From JAVMKJ01 sp031732875 (GTDB lineage: Bacteria > Pseudomonadota > Gammaproteobacteria > Competibacterales > Competibacteraceae), in NCBI GenBank assembly GCA_031732875.1, contig JAVMKL010000160.1:1-25490 (forward strand): 25,490 bases of DNA, read 5' to 3'. The notes beneath the pieces are model-generated. The model was not told where the DNA came from and did no database searches. It saw nothing but the letters and a program-made list of their open reading frames with translations. Position numbers and translations under genes: made by a program. This document shows positions 13,520 through 21,724 of this stretch, piece after piece; position 1 is the first letter of the stretch; each line of letters starts with the position of its first letter.

Positions 13520-14779
13520 TCAGCGATAGGCCGCCAGGGTGTAGGAGAAGGTGATGCCGTCATCGACCGAGGTCGGCCGTTCCGCATCCCGGTTAAAGCG
13601 CACGAAAACCGCGATGTTGTCCGCGCCCTCGTAATCGGTGTAGGACTGCCAAAGCCCGACGGCGTAGGGCAGACTGCTGTGAATGTCCGAAATCAGCAGC
13701 GACGCCCGGTCGGCGTAGCCCACCGCATCGTACCGCCGGTAGTGAGCGGGGTTCCGGTCCGCCTGGACCAGCGCGAAATCCGTCGCCTCGCCGAAATTCA
13801 CCGTCAGCGGCGGATCGGTGGGGTCGTCCGGAATGGCGATGGGCTGCTCCCGGCGTCGACCATCCGGATACCAGGCGACCAACAAATCGGCATCGTGCGC
13901 TTCGTCGTGCGGATCGCGCAGGGTGGCGCCTTCGTCCTTCCAGAACATCGAACTCAGACCCAGCGGCCCCAGGCTCGGTTCCCTGGCGATCCGCAACGGC
14001 TGTCTCAGAAAGATTTTCATGGTGATCCGCAGGCTGCTGGCTTCGCCGGGTTGCAAGGTGGCGGCGAACGCCGCCGCGAAGGCCTGACCGTCCACCAGTC
14101 CCAGCAGGCGAAAGGCCCGATCGTTGAGTTTTTGCAGATAAAGCTTGCGGAGCTTGACGAAATCCTCGTTGGGCTGGCCCAGGTTGCGCACCCCCCACCG
14201 GAAGGAGGTGCCGAACCCCAGCGGCGGGAATCCGGTCAGCCGGCCGTAGCCGTTGCCGCCCAGATGCAGGATCTGCGGCCAACCGATCGGGTTGCTTCTT
14301 TGGAAGCCGATATCGACCGCGCTCAGGTAGCGGGCGGCGCCGGGGATGGGATTCGGCAAAGGCGGGTGGATCGCGGGGTGATGGTAGGGGAAATCCTCGG
14401 CCCGGTAGGCGACCGGCGCATAGTCGTCCCGCTCGGGCCGGTGGATCCAAACCTCGAGCCGATCCTTCTCGAAATTGCCGCGCGGGTTGGCCCGCAGCCA
14501 CCAGACGCGATCGTCATGGAAGGGCCGCGCCAACAGCTTTCCGTATTCGACGAAGTCGAGCCCGATCGGGTTGCTGCCTTCGGGCGGGTCGATCTCCACC
14601 ACGGGCGCGGGCGTCATCGGCTCCCAGGGGTTTTGGGAACGCGCGAAAGCTTCCTGGGTGAGATCGGCGAAAGTCGTTGCGGCGGTGGTCTCGGCGCAGA
14701 GCGCCAGCGCGCCCACCAGAACGGGGACAGTGGATCGCAACATATTGGCAAATCTGGAAGTTTTCGACGCACGGGTCAT
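13520..14779 (-). CDS. Periplasmic glucan biosynthesis protein, MdoG/OpgG family (short form)
   Basis: 419 residues. A signal peptide (MTRASKTSRFANMLRSTVPVL..., cut near residue 33) sends it to the periplasm. Family marks include NPIPGAARYLSAVDIGFQ, the block LGPLGLSSMFWKDEG followed by HDEAHDADLLVAWY, and a C-terminal beta-sandwich ending GITFSYTLAAYR. MdoG/OpgG and OpgD process the beta-1,2-glucan backbone of osmoregulated periplasmic glucans. The start at 14779 has AGGAG six bases upstream; the open frame extends further back without support. It is shorter than E. coli OpgG (about 511), mainly in the N-terminal domain. No opgH synthase gene is beside it, so its substrate is unsure. Its closeness to the glycosyltransferases may be chance. 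Confidence 0.82.
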   Translation of the reverse strand: MTRASKTSRFANMLRSTVPVLVGALALCAETTAATTFADLTQEAFARSQNPWEPMTPAPVVEIDPPEGSNPIGLDFVEYGKLLARPFHDDRVWWLRANPRGNFEKDRLEVWIHRPERDDYAPVAYRAEDFPYHHPAIHPPLPNPIPGAARYLSAVDIGFQRSNPIGWPQILHLGGNGYGRLTGFPPLGFGTSFRWGVRNLGQPNEDFVKLRKLYLQKLNDRAFRLLGLVDGQAFAAAFAATLQPGEASSLRITMKIFLRQPLRIAREPSLGPLGLSSMFWKDEGATLRDPHDEAHDADLLVAWYPDGRRREQPIAIPDDPTDPPLTVNFGEATDFALVQADRNPAHYRRYDAVGYADRASLLISDIHSSLPYAVGLWQSYTDYEGADNIAVFVRFNRDAERPTSVDDGITFSYTLAAYR

Positions 14780-14984
14780 GGTGGGCTCCTGCCTTGTTTT
14801 TGGTGGGCATGCGATCCAGATGAATACGCCGGCGCCCTGAACCAACCCTGAACATCCGCGCAACCCTCCGTGTCCAGGCCGCGTTCCGTCCAACCTTATC
14901 CACCGCCCTCATCCGCTCTTCCCGGCGGACAGAAGGATCAAGAGCGGCGATGAGAGCGAGGTAAAACCGGAATTCGGCGAGAAT

Positions 14985-14993
14985 TGGTATAAA
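14985..14993 (+). promoter_or_regulatory. Extended -10 promoter element upstream of mfd
   Basis: TG-G-TATAAA lies 45 bases before the mfd ATG. No good -35 is visible, which extended -10 promoters tolerate. The same 13-base block is found at 5238-5250. Confidence 0.4.
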
Positions 14994-15037
14994 ATCCCGC
15001 GCCTGTTCCCGTTGCCTGCCGCCCGTGGCTTGAATCC

Positions 15038-18000
15038 ATGCCGGTCATTGCTCGACCTTCCGCTTTACCCATCCCGCCGCTGCGACCGGTTCTGCCACCC
15101 GACAGCCGTCAGCCCCTGCGCTGGGGTCAACTGCACGGCGCCGGTCCCGCCCTGCTGATCGCCGCGGCGGCTGCCCGTTATCGCGGTTTGGTGCTCGTGA
15201 TCGCGCCGGACAGCCAGACCGCGCTGCGGCTGGAAACGGAACTGCGGGTATTCGGCGGTTCGGAGTTGGAGATTCTGGCGTTTCCCGACTGGGAGACGCT
15301 GCCCTACGACGGGTTCTCGCCTCATCAGGACATCGTCTCGCAGCGGCTGGCGGCTTTGTACCGATTGCCGCAGCGGCGGCGCGGGGTATTGGTGGCGCCG
15401 GTGGCGACGCTCATGCAACGGTTGGCGCCGCGCGGCTATCTGGACCGGTACGCCTTGTTGCTTGCGGCTGGCGAGCGGCTGGATCTGGACCGCTTCCGCC
15501 AGCGGCTGGAGGCGGCGGGCTATGTCTGCGTATCGCAAGTGGTCGAGCGCGGCGAGTTCGCGATGCGCGGCTCGATTCTCGACCTGTTCCCGATGGGCGC
15601 CGAACGGCCGTATCGGATCGAACTGTTCGACGACGAGGTGGAGAGCATCCGCGACTTCGACCCGGACACGCAACTCTCCGTCGCCAAGGTGGAGCGAATC
15701 GAGTTGCTGCCGGCGCGGGAATTTGCCTTGGACAAGGAAACCATCACCCGTTTCCGTCAAGCCTGGCGCCGCCAGTTCGAAGGCGATCCCCAGCGCAGCA
15801 CCCTCTACCGCGAGGTGAGCGCCGGCCACGCTCCCGGCGGCATCGAGTACTACCTGCCACTGTTTTTCGAGCAGATCGCGACCCTGTTCGACCATTTGCC
15901 CGAAAGCACTCTGGCAATCCGGCTGGATGGGGTGGACGCCGCGATGGCGGCGTTCCAGGAGCAACTCGTGGAGCGCTACGAGCAGCGCCGGCACGACGCG
16001 GAACGGCCGCTGTTGCCACCGCCGTTGCTGTTCCTGGAAGCGGCCCAGGTGGAAAAAGCACTGGCGCGCCATCCACGGATCGAGTTGCGGGAGGCGGGGA
16101 ACGGCGGAGCGAACTTTCCGACCGCGCCGCCACCGGCCCTGCCGTTCCAGCCGCGCCACGAACGGCCGGCCGCCGCGTTGGAACAGTTTTTGGCGGAATA
16201 TCCGGGGCGGGTGCTGTTCACCGCCGAATCGGCCGGCCGCCGCGAGGTTTTGCTGGATACGCTGCGCGGTTATGGCGTGCAACCGCAGGTCTGCGAAAAC
16301 TGGGCGGAGTTTCTGGCGCGGGAGGATCTGAAGGTGGCGCTGACGGTCGCGCCGCTGGAACGGGGTCTGCTGCTGACGGAACCGCCGCTGGCGATCATCA
16401 CCGAGCCGCAGTTGTACGGCGAGCGGGCGCGGCAGGTCCGCCGGCGTGCGCCCAGCCGCGACCCCGACGCCATCATCCGCAACCTCACCGATCTCAGCCT
16501 GGGCGCGCCCATCGTCCACGAAGAGCACGGCATCGGCCGCTACGCCGGACTGGAACGCCTGCAAGTCGCCGGCATCGACGGCGAGTTCGTGGTGGTCGAA
16601 TACGCCGGCGGCGACCGACTGTACGTGCCGGTGGCTTCCCTGCATCTGCTGAGCCGCTACACCGGCGCCTCGCCGGAAGCCGCTCCCCTGCACAAGCTCG
16701 GCAGCGGCCAATGGGAAAAAGTCCGCCGCAAGGCCGCCCAGCAGGCCAGCGACGCGGCAGCGGAGCTACTGGACATTTACGCCCGCCGCGAAGCCCGCCC
16801 CGGTCACGCCTTCGGTTTGAGCGAGGCGGATTACGCCGCTTTCGCCGCCGCCTTTCCGTTCGAGGAAACCGCCGACCAGCAAGTGGCCATCGACGCGGTG
16901 ATCGACGATCTGCGCGCGGGCAAACCGATGGATCGGGTGGTGTGCGGCGATGTCGGTTTCGGCAAGACCGAGGTGGCGATGCGGGCCGCTTTCGTGGTGG
17001 TGCAGGATGGGCGGCAGGTGGTGGTTTTGACTCCCACGACGTTGCTGGCCCAGCAGCACTATCAGAATTTTCTCGACCGCTTCGCCGACTGGCCGGTGCG
17101 GATCGAACTACTGTCCCGGTTCCGCTCGCCGAAACAGCAGGCGGAAACCTTGAAGGCGCTGGTCGAGGGGCGGGTGGACATTCTGATCGGCACCCACAAG
17201 CTGCTGCAAGACAGCGTGAAATTCAAACAGTTGGGCCTGGTGGTGGTGGACGAGGAACACCGCTTTGGGGTGCGGCACAAGGAACGGCTGAAGTCGCTGC
17301 GGACCGAGGTGGACATCCTGACCCTGACCGCCACGCCGATCCCGCGCACCCTGAACATGGCGATGGCCGGACTGCGCGACCTGTCCATCATCGCCACGCC
17401 GCCGGCGGGCCGACTGGCGGTTAAGACCTTCGTCGGTCAATGGAATCCGGCGACGATCCGGGAGGCTTGCCAGCGCGAGTTGAAACGCGGCGGGCAAATC
17501 TACTTCCTGCACAACGAGGTGGAGACCATCCAGCGCATGGCGGCACAGGTGGCGGAACTGGCGCCGGGCGCGCGGATCGCGGTGGCTCACGGCCAGATGC
17601 GCGAACGGGAACTGGAGCAGGTGATGCTCGACTTCTACCACCGCCGCTGCAATCTGCTGGTCTGTACCACCATCATCGAGTCGGGCATCGACGTGCCCAG
17701 CGCCAATACCATCCTGATCAACCGCGCCGACAAGCTGGGGCTGGCGCAGTTGCACCAGCTGCGCGGGCGGGTCGGGCGTTCGCACCACCGGGCCTACGCC
17801 TATCTCATCGTGCCGCCGCGCCCGGCGATGACGGCGGATGCGGTCAAGCGCATCGAAGCGATCGAGTCCCTGGAAGATCTGGGCGCCGGCTTTCTTCTGG
17901 CCAGTCACGACCTGGAAATTCGCGGCGCCGGCGAGTTGCTGGGCGAAGCGCAGAGCGGCCAAATTCACGAGGTGGGTTTCACCCTGTACATGGACCTGCT

Positions 18001-18496
18001 GGAACGGGCGGTGCGGGCGCTGAAGGCGGGACGGGTGCCGGAGTTGGAGCGACCGCTGGATCACGGTCCCGAGATCGATCTGCAGAGCCCGGCGCTGATC
18101 CCGGACGACTACCTGCCCGACGTGCACAGCCGGCTCATTCTGTACAAACGCATCGCCAGCGCCCGCGACGAGGGGGAACTGCGGGAGTTGCAGGTGGAGA
18201 TGATCGACCGTTTCGGCTTGTTGCCGGCGCCGGTCAAGGCCTTGTTCCGGGTGACGGAGTTGAAGTTGCGGGCGACGCCGCTGGGCGTGCGCAAGATCGA
18301 AGCCGGACCGAAGGGCGGACGGCTCGTGTTCGGGCCGGAGCCGAGGATCGACCCGGCCAAACTGGTGCGGCTGATTCAGTCACAGCCCAAAGTCTACAAG
18401 CTGGACGGCAAGGACAAGCTACGCTTTATCCGGGATTTGCCCGACGCCGAGGCGCGGGCGGCGACGGTGAAAGAGTTACTGGAAGGAATTGGATGA
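15038..18496 (+). CDS. mfd: Transcription-repair coupling factor Mfd
   Basis: 1152 residues, matching the usual size (E. coli 1148). Mfd pushes stalled RNA polymerase off DNA lesions and recruits UvrA. Domains in order are: the UvrB-like N-terminal module (about 15-330); the RNA-polymerase-interacting CarD-like domain (about 485-580, GAPIVHEEHGIGRYAGL); the RecG-like translocase with Walker A GDVGFGKTE (about 637) and DEEHRFGV (about 737), plus ATPIPRTLNMAM and HQLRGRVGRS; and the C-terminal TRCF domain (about 1000-1145). All helicase motifs look intact. The start ATG has only a weak ribosome site. The gene stands alone, divergent from the MdoG-family gene across 258 bp. Confidence 0.98.
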   Translation: MPVIARPSALPIPPLRPVLPPDSRQPLRWGQLHGAGPALLIAAAAARYRGLVLVIAPDSQTALRLETELRVFGGSELEILAFPDWETLPYDGFSPHQDIVSQRLAALYRLPQRRRGVLVAPVATLMQRLAPRGYLDRYALLLAAGERLDLDRFRQRLEAAGYVCVSQVVERGEFAMRGSILDLFPMGAERPYRIELFDDEVESIRDFDPDTQLSVAKVERIELLPAREFALDKETITRFRQAWRRQFEGDPQRSTLYREVSAGHAPGGIEYYLPLFFEQIATLFDHLPESTLAIRLDGVDAAMAAFQEQLVERYEQRRHDAERPLLPPPLLFLEAAQVEKALARHPRIELREAGNGGANFPTAPPPALPFQPRHERPAAALEQFLAEYPGRVLFTAESAGRREVLLDTLRGYGVQPQVCENWAEFLAREDLKVALTVAPLERGLLLTEPPLAIITEPQLYGERARQVRRRAPSRDPDAIIRNLTDLSLGAPIVHEEHGIGRYAGLERLQVAGIDGEFVVVEYAGGDRLYVPVASLHLLSRYTGASPEAAPLHKLGSGQWEKVRRKAAQQASDAAAELLDIYARREARPGHAFGLSEADYAAFAAAFPFEETADQQVAIDAVIDDLRAGKPMDRVVCGDVGFGKTEVAMRAAFVVVQDGRQVVVLTPTTLLAQQHYQNFLDRFADWPVRIELLSRFRSPKQQAETLKALVEGRVDILIGTHKLLQDSVKFKQLGLVVVDEEHRFGVRHKERLKSLRTEVDILTLTATPIPRTLNMAMAGLRDLSIIATPPAGRLAVKTFVGQWNPATIREACQRELKRGGQIYFLHNEVETIQRMAAQVAELAPGARIAVAHGQMRERELEQVMLDFYHRRCNLLVCTTIIESGIDVPSANTILINRADKLGLAQLHQLRGRVGRSHHRAYAYLIVPPRPAMTADAVKRIEAIESLEDLGAGFLLASHDLEIRGAGELLGEAQSGQIHEVGFTLYMDLLERAVRALKAGRVPELERPLDHGPEIDLQSPALIPDDYLPDVHSRLILYKRIASARDEGELRELQVEMIDRFGLLPAPVKALFRVTELKLRATPLGVRKIEAGPKGGRLVFGPEPRIDPAKLVRLIQSQPKVYKLDGKDKLRFIRDLPDAEARAATVKELLEGIG

Positions 18497-18932
18497 GAAA
18501 AATTTATTTCCCACCAACTTTTCCGGAAGCGAAAGCGCCGGTAGCGCGCTGAAACCGCATTACTTTGGAGTGGGTGTCGTCGGGCGACAGCATATCATCG
18601 ATGATCGGGTCCGAATGGTTCGTGGCGGGAATACGGTGGCCCGATATCCAGTGTGCGGCAACCGGCGGCGGGTGCTGGATCTGGCCCTTTTAGCCGGGAT
18701 AGTCGGTACGGATAATAACCATTGGTGCTAGTTCATTACGAGCAAGAAAAATCAGGCACTTATGATCGTGAGGTTGCCGATGCTAGAGGATACGCCTTCA
18801 ACAAAATCAATAACTTGCTGAATAAAACTAGCACCATTGGTTAATAGACAATCCCAAAGCGGTACGGTATTCAGTCGACATTCATGTTGCCGACAATATT
18901 GTATGCCACAGCTTGCAAAGAGGAGTACGCAG
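18497..18932. other. Intergenic stretch holding a small inverted-repeat element
   Basis: These 436 bp lie between mfd and the secreted-protein gene. I find no gene in them. They contain the paired inverted repeats at 18717-18842 and, just before 18933, a strong ribosome site AAGAGGAG (18918-18925). The region is AT-richer than mfd. A 68-codon minus-strand frame (18752-18958) crosses the element but starts inside the neighbouring gene and is not convincing. Confidence 0.45.
18717..18842. repeat. MITE-like element with terminal inverted repeats
   Basis: The left arm AACCATTGGTGCTAGTT (18717-18733) and right arm AACTAGCACCATTGGTT (18826-18842) are inverted repeats with one mismatch in 17. Inward similarity continues weakly (CATTACGAGCAAG against TATTCAGCAAG). 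The total length of about 126 bp, the absence of a transposase and the intergenic setting fit a miniature inverted-repeat element or the stub of an insertion sequence. No clear target-site duplication is seen. Confidence 0.5.
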
Positions 18933-19550
18933 ATGAGTAATCTATCTTTGATAAACAATACCTGGAATCGTCTAGGACTGCTGCTCGGTAGTTTGGCTGT
19001 CGCTGTTCTGCTGATGTTGGACGCCGGTCCGGTGCAAGCCCGCGACTATCAGCGATCGCGCCAGTGGAATCGCGATGCCGGTACCTGGCAGAGCTACCGC
19101 AGTATAACCGGCGCTGGTGGCCGGACCGCGGAGCGGACCAAGTACGGCGTGCGTAACGAGAACGGCAGCTACACGGTTCAGGGTAACGGCACTACGTGGG
19201 GTGGTCGGAGCACGACGCTGAACCGGCAGATCACTCCGATGGGTGGGCAGACCTACGGCGTAAGCACCGATCGCACCCGCGGCAACCGGAGCTTGTCCAC
19301 CGACCAGTCCGTCACCCGCACGGGCAGTGGCCGGAGCAGCAGCGGTATCTATCAGACGGGAGGTAACAGATCCGGCACCTTCGAGACCGACGTCACCCAT
19401 TCCGAGGGGAACAGGACCAAGACGCAAACCGTCACCAACCAGAACAACCTGTCAGCAACCAAGACGACGACCTATCAAAGGACCGATACCGGCATCGACC
19501 GCAACGTGACAGTGACCGGTCCCCAGGGTAATACCGCCGTTTCCAAATAG
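18933..19550 (+). CDS. Secreted Thr/Asn/Gly-rich protein of unknown function
   Basis: 205 residues. It starts at the ATG seven bases after a strong AAGAGGAG ribosome site. A long signal peptide (about 1-36, with LGLLLGSLAVAVLLML and cleavage near VQA) is followed by a low-complexity, hydrophilic chain rich in Thr, Arg, Gly, Asn and Ser. Polar residues alternate in TKTQTVTNQNN, TKTTTYQRTDTG and NVTVTGPQGNTA, suggesting extended beta structure. It has no cysteine and no catalytic motif. I do not recognise a named family; similar proteins are usually annotated as hypothetical. It may be a surface or matrix protein, but this is inference. It is transcribed toward the convergent tRNA-Glu. Confidence 0.8.
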   Translation: MSNLSLINNTWNRLGLLLGSLAVAVLLMLDAGPVQARDYQRSRQWNRDAGTWQSYRSITGAGGRTAERTKYGVRNENGSYTVQGNGTTWGGRSTTLNRQITPMGGQTYGVSTDRTRGNRSLSTDQSVTRTGSGRSSSGIYQTGGNRSGTFETDVTHSEGNRTKTQTVTNQNNLSATKTTTYQRTDTGIDRNVTVTGPQGNTAVSK

Positions 19551-19589
19551 GCTGGAAAATCCCTGGATGAACGGCTTTCGACTGGTTTA

Positions 19590-19665
19590 TGGCGCTCCCT
19601 AGGGGTTTCGAACCCCTGTTCCCGCCGTGAGAGGGCGGTGTCCTGGGCCACTAGACGAAGGGAGC
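19590..19665 (-). tRNA. tRNA-Glu (anticodon CTC)
   Basis: On the minus strand the 76 bases fold as a tRNA: acceptor GCTCCCT/AGGGAGC, D arm TCGTCTAGTGGCCCAGGAC, anticodon loop CTCTCAC giving anticodon CTC (19629-19631), T arm with GGTTCGAACC, and an encoded CCA (19590-19592). The body is close to the E. coli glutamate tRNA, which instead has TTC. CTC reads GAG codons only, so a separate TTC species must exist elsewhere. Confidence 0.96.
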
Positions 19666-19692
19666 GGGATGGCTGGCGTCTCGGCGCAAAAA

Positions 19693-19705
19693 GCGTATTA
19701 TACGC
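19693..19705. promoter_or_regulatory. Palindromic promoter-like sequence between tRNA-Glu and pcnB
   Basis: GCGTATTATACGC is a perfect palindrome (arms GCGTA/TACGC) with a TATTAT core that could serve as a -10 box on either strand. It lies about 35 bases before the pcnB start and about 28 bases from the tRNA 5' end, so one site could drive both genes divergently. Confidence 0.4.
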
Positions 19706-19739
19706 ATGCCCCCGCTTCATACAAGACACGGGACGTTCC

Positions 19740-21092
19740 TTGGAAGCCAAAAGCCCCTCTCCCCAGCCGGTTCTTATCTCCCGCCCCGAGCACAACATCT
19801 CGCGGGCCAACATCAGCCCCAACGCGCTCAAGGTCCTGTACCGGCTGCACGATGCCGGCCACCGGGGCTGTCTGGTCGGCGGTGGGGTACGAGACTTGCT
19901 GCTCGGCCGCGAACCCAAGGATTTCGACATCGCCACCGACGCCCGCCCCGAGCAGGTCCATCGATTGTTCCGCAATTGCCGGCTAATCGGCCGCCGCTTC
20001 CGGCTGGCGCACGTCCAGTTCGGCCGGGAAATCGTCGAGGTCGCCACCTTCCGCGCCTGCGGCGACGACAGCGAGGACGGTAGCGGCCCCAGCGTGGAGC
20101 GGGCCGCGGACGGCCGTATCCTCAGCGACAACGTCTACGGCAGCATCGAGGACGACGCCTGGCGACGGGATTTCACCATCAACGCCCTGTACTACGACAT
20201 CGCCAATTTCGCGGTGCTCGACTACGTCGGAGGCATGGCCGACCTCAGGGCCGGGCTGATTCAGCTGATCGGCGACCCCGTGCAACGCTATCACGAAGAC
20301 CCGGTGCGCATGCTGCGAGCGGTGCGCTTTGCCGCCAAGCTGGGTTTCCGGCTCGACTCCGCCACCGAGGCGCCGCTGCACCGGTTGGGACACTTGCTGG
20401 AAAAGGTTCCGGCGGCCCGGCTGTTCGACGAAATCCTCAAGCTGTTCATGGGCGGCAGCGCCATCCAGACTTTCGAGTTGTTGCGACATTACCGGCTGTT
20501 CGGCTGGCTGTTCCCCGCCACCGAGCGCTGCCTGAGCCACCAGCAGCAGCATTACCCGAAAACCCTGTTGGTCCGAGTACTGGCCGGCACCGACAGCCGG
20601 CTGACCGAAGGCAAAACGGTCAACCCGGCCTTCCTGTTCGCCGCCCTGTTGTGGGAACCGTTGCGGGAACAGATGCGCCACTTGCATGCCGATGGACTCG
20701 ACGATCAGGACGTCTTGCAGGCGGCGGCCGACGCCGTGACCCAGGAACAAATCCGCCATACCGCCCTGCCCCGCCGCTATAGCCTGCCGATGCGGGAAAT
20801 CTGGGAATTGCAGGAGCGCCTGGTCCATATCACCGGCAAGCGGCCGCTGCGGCTGCTGGACCATCCCCGGTTCCGCGCCGGTTACGACTTCCTGCTGCTG
20901 CGCGCCGAAGCCGACGACCAGGCGGCGGAACTGGCCGACTGGTGGACCCGGTTTCTGGCGCTGGACGAGGCCGGCCGCGCCCGGGCCACCCAGCCGGCGA
21001 CTGCGGCGACCAAAGGCAAGCCTCGCCGCCGCCGCAAGTCGCGCGCTTCCCGCAAGGATGATCGGGCCGCCCAACCGGTGCCCGAAGCCTGA
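19740..21092 (+). CDS. pcnB: Poly(A) polymerase I (PcnB)
   Basis: About 450 residues. PcnB adds 3' poly(A) tails that mark RNA for decay. The nucleotidyltransferase core has CLVGGGVRDLLLG and the catalytic pair in KDFDIATDA (D61, D63), then the RNA-binding motifs RRFRLAHV and RRDFTINALYYD, and the EDPVRMLRAVRFAAKLGF block that separates poly(A) polymerases and CCA-adding enzymes. The basic C-terminal tail KGKPRRRRKSRASRK is typical of PcnB. No ATG is available near the expected N-terminus. TTG at 19740 (LEAKSPSPQP) is the likeliest start, placing HNISR...SPNALKVLYRL at the usual distance. The 3' end is followed at once by folK. Confidence 0.93.
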   Translation: MEAKSPSPQPVLISRPEHNISRANISPNALKVLYRLHDAGHRGCLVGGGVRDLLLGREPKDFDIATDARPEQVHRLFRNCRLIGRRFRLAHVQFGREIVEVATFRACGDDSEDGSGPSVERAADGRILSDNVYGSIEDDAWRRDFTINALYYDIANFAVLDYVGGMADLRAGLIQLIGDPVQRYHEDPVRMLRAVRFAAKLGFRLDSATEAPLHRLGHLLEKVPAARLFDEILKLFMGGSAIQTFELLRHYRLFGWLFPATERCLSHQQQHYPKTLLVRVLAGTDSRLTEGKTVNPAFLFAALLWEPLREQMRHLHADGLDDQDVLQAAADAVTQEQIRHTALPRRYSLPMREIWELQERLVHITGKRPLRLLDHPRFRAGYDFLLLRAEADDQAAELADWWTRFLALDEAGRARATQPATAATKGKPRRRRKSRASRKDDRAAQPVPEA

Positions 21093-21108
21093 ACCGGCGG
21101 ATCGCCAC

Positions 21109-21606
21109 ATGCGGCCAGCCCGAGCCTACATCGGCATCGGCAGCAATCTGGACGGCCCGGTGGCACGGGTGCGGCAGGCCTTCCACGCGTTAGCCGAAAT
21201 TCCCGCTTGCCGCCGCGTGGCGCAATCGCCGCTGTACCTCAGCGCGCCGGTGGGCGGACCTCCCGATCAGCCCGATTACATCAACGCCGTCGCCGCCCTG
21301 GACACCACGCTCGCGCCAAAAAATCTGCTGGCGGCGTTGCGGGCGCTGGAAGAGGCTCAGGGCCGCGTTCGAACCGAACGCTGGGGACCGCGAACCCTGG
21401 ATCTGGACCTGCTGCTGTACGACCGACGGGTCAGCGACGATCCAGCATTGACTCTGCCGCATCCCCGCCTGCACGAACGGGCGTTCGTGCTGTATCCCTT
21501 GTACGATATCGTCCCGGATTTGGATATTCCCGGCCGAGGGCTGCTGGTCGAACTGATGGCGCGATGTCCGGCGCGAACCATCGCCCGTCTGGACAGCGCC
21601 GATTAA
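21109..21606 (+). CDS. folK: 2-amino-4-hydroxy-6-hydroxymethyldihydropteridine pyrophosphokinase (FolK)
   Basis: 165 residues. FolK transfers pyrophosphate from ATP to the pterin in folate synthesis. The signatures are the start AYIGIGSNLDGP, the middle RVRTERWGPRTLDLDLLLYD (with the two magnesium aspartates in the DLDLLL segment) and LPHPRLHERAFVLYPL. The ATG at 21109 is 16 bases past the pcnB stop, and the gene order pcnB-folK-panB-panC is common in Gammaproteobacteria. The upstream in-frame extension to 21058 overlaps pcnB and has no support. Confidence 0.96.
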   Translation: MRPARAYIGIGSNLDGPVARVRQAFHALAEIPACRRVAQSPLYLSAPVGGPPDQPDYINAVAALDTTLAPKNLLAALRALEEAQGRVRTERWGPRTLDLDLLLYDRRVSDDPALTLPHPRLHERAFVLYPLYDIVPDLDIPGRGLLVELMARCPARTIARLDSAD

Positions 21607-21724
21607 CCGGGTACGATAACGTTGCCAACCCGCCCGCAGCGGAACCCTTCCTCGAACCAGCCGCCCCCCCACTCCACCCCCATCCGCCGGAGCGGCACGG
21701 CCCCAGACAGAGCACGCCACACAC

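Noticed and set aside
13472..14851. Long + strand open frame opposite the MdoG-family gene
   Set aside because: Antisense shadow in GC-rich DNA. The minus strand has the signal peptide, ribosome site and family motifs.
15065..16711. 548-codon minus-strand open frame inside mfd
   Set aside because: Composition shadow of the mfd gene; Gln/Arg/Ala-rich with no motif.
18489..18731. 80-codon + strand frame overlapping the mfd stop
   Set aside because: No ribosome site, no domain, and it ends at the mini-element arm.
18752..18958. 68-codon minus-strand frame across the inverted-repeat element
   Set aside because: It starts inside the secreted-protein gene and no known transposase motif was recognised, so it is not enough to call a gene.
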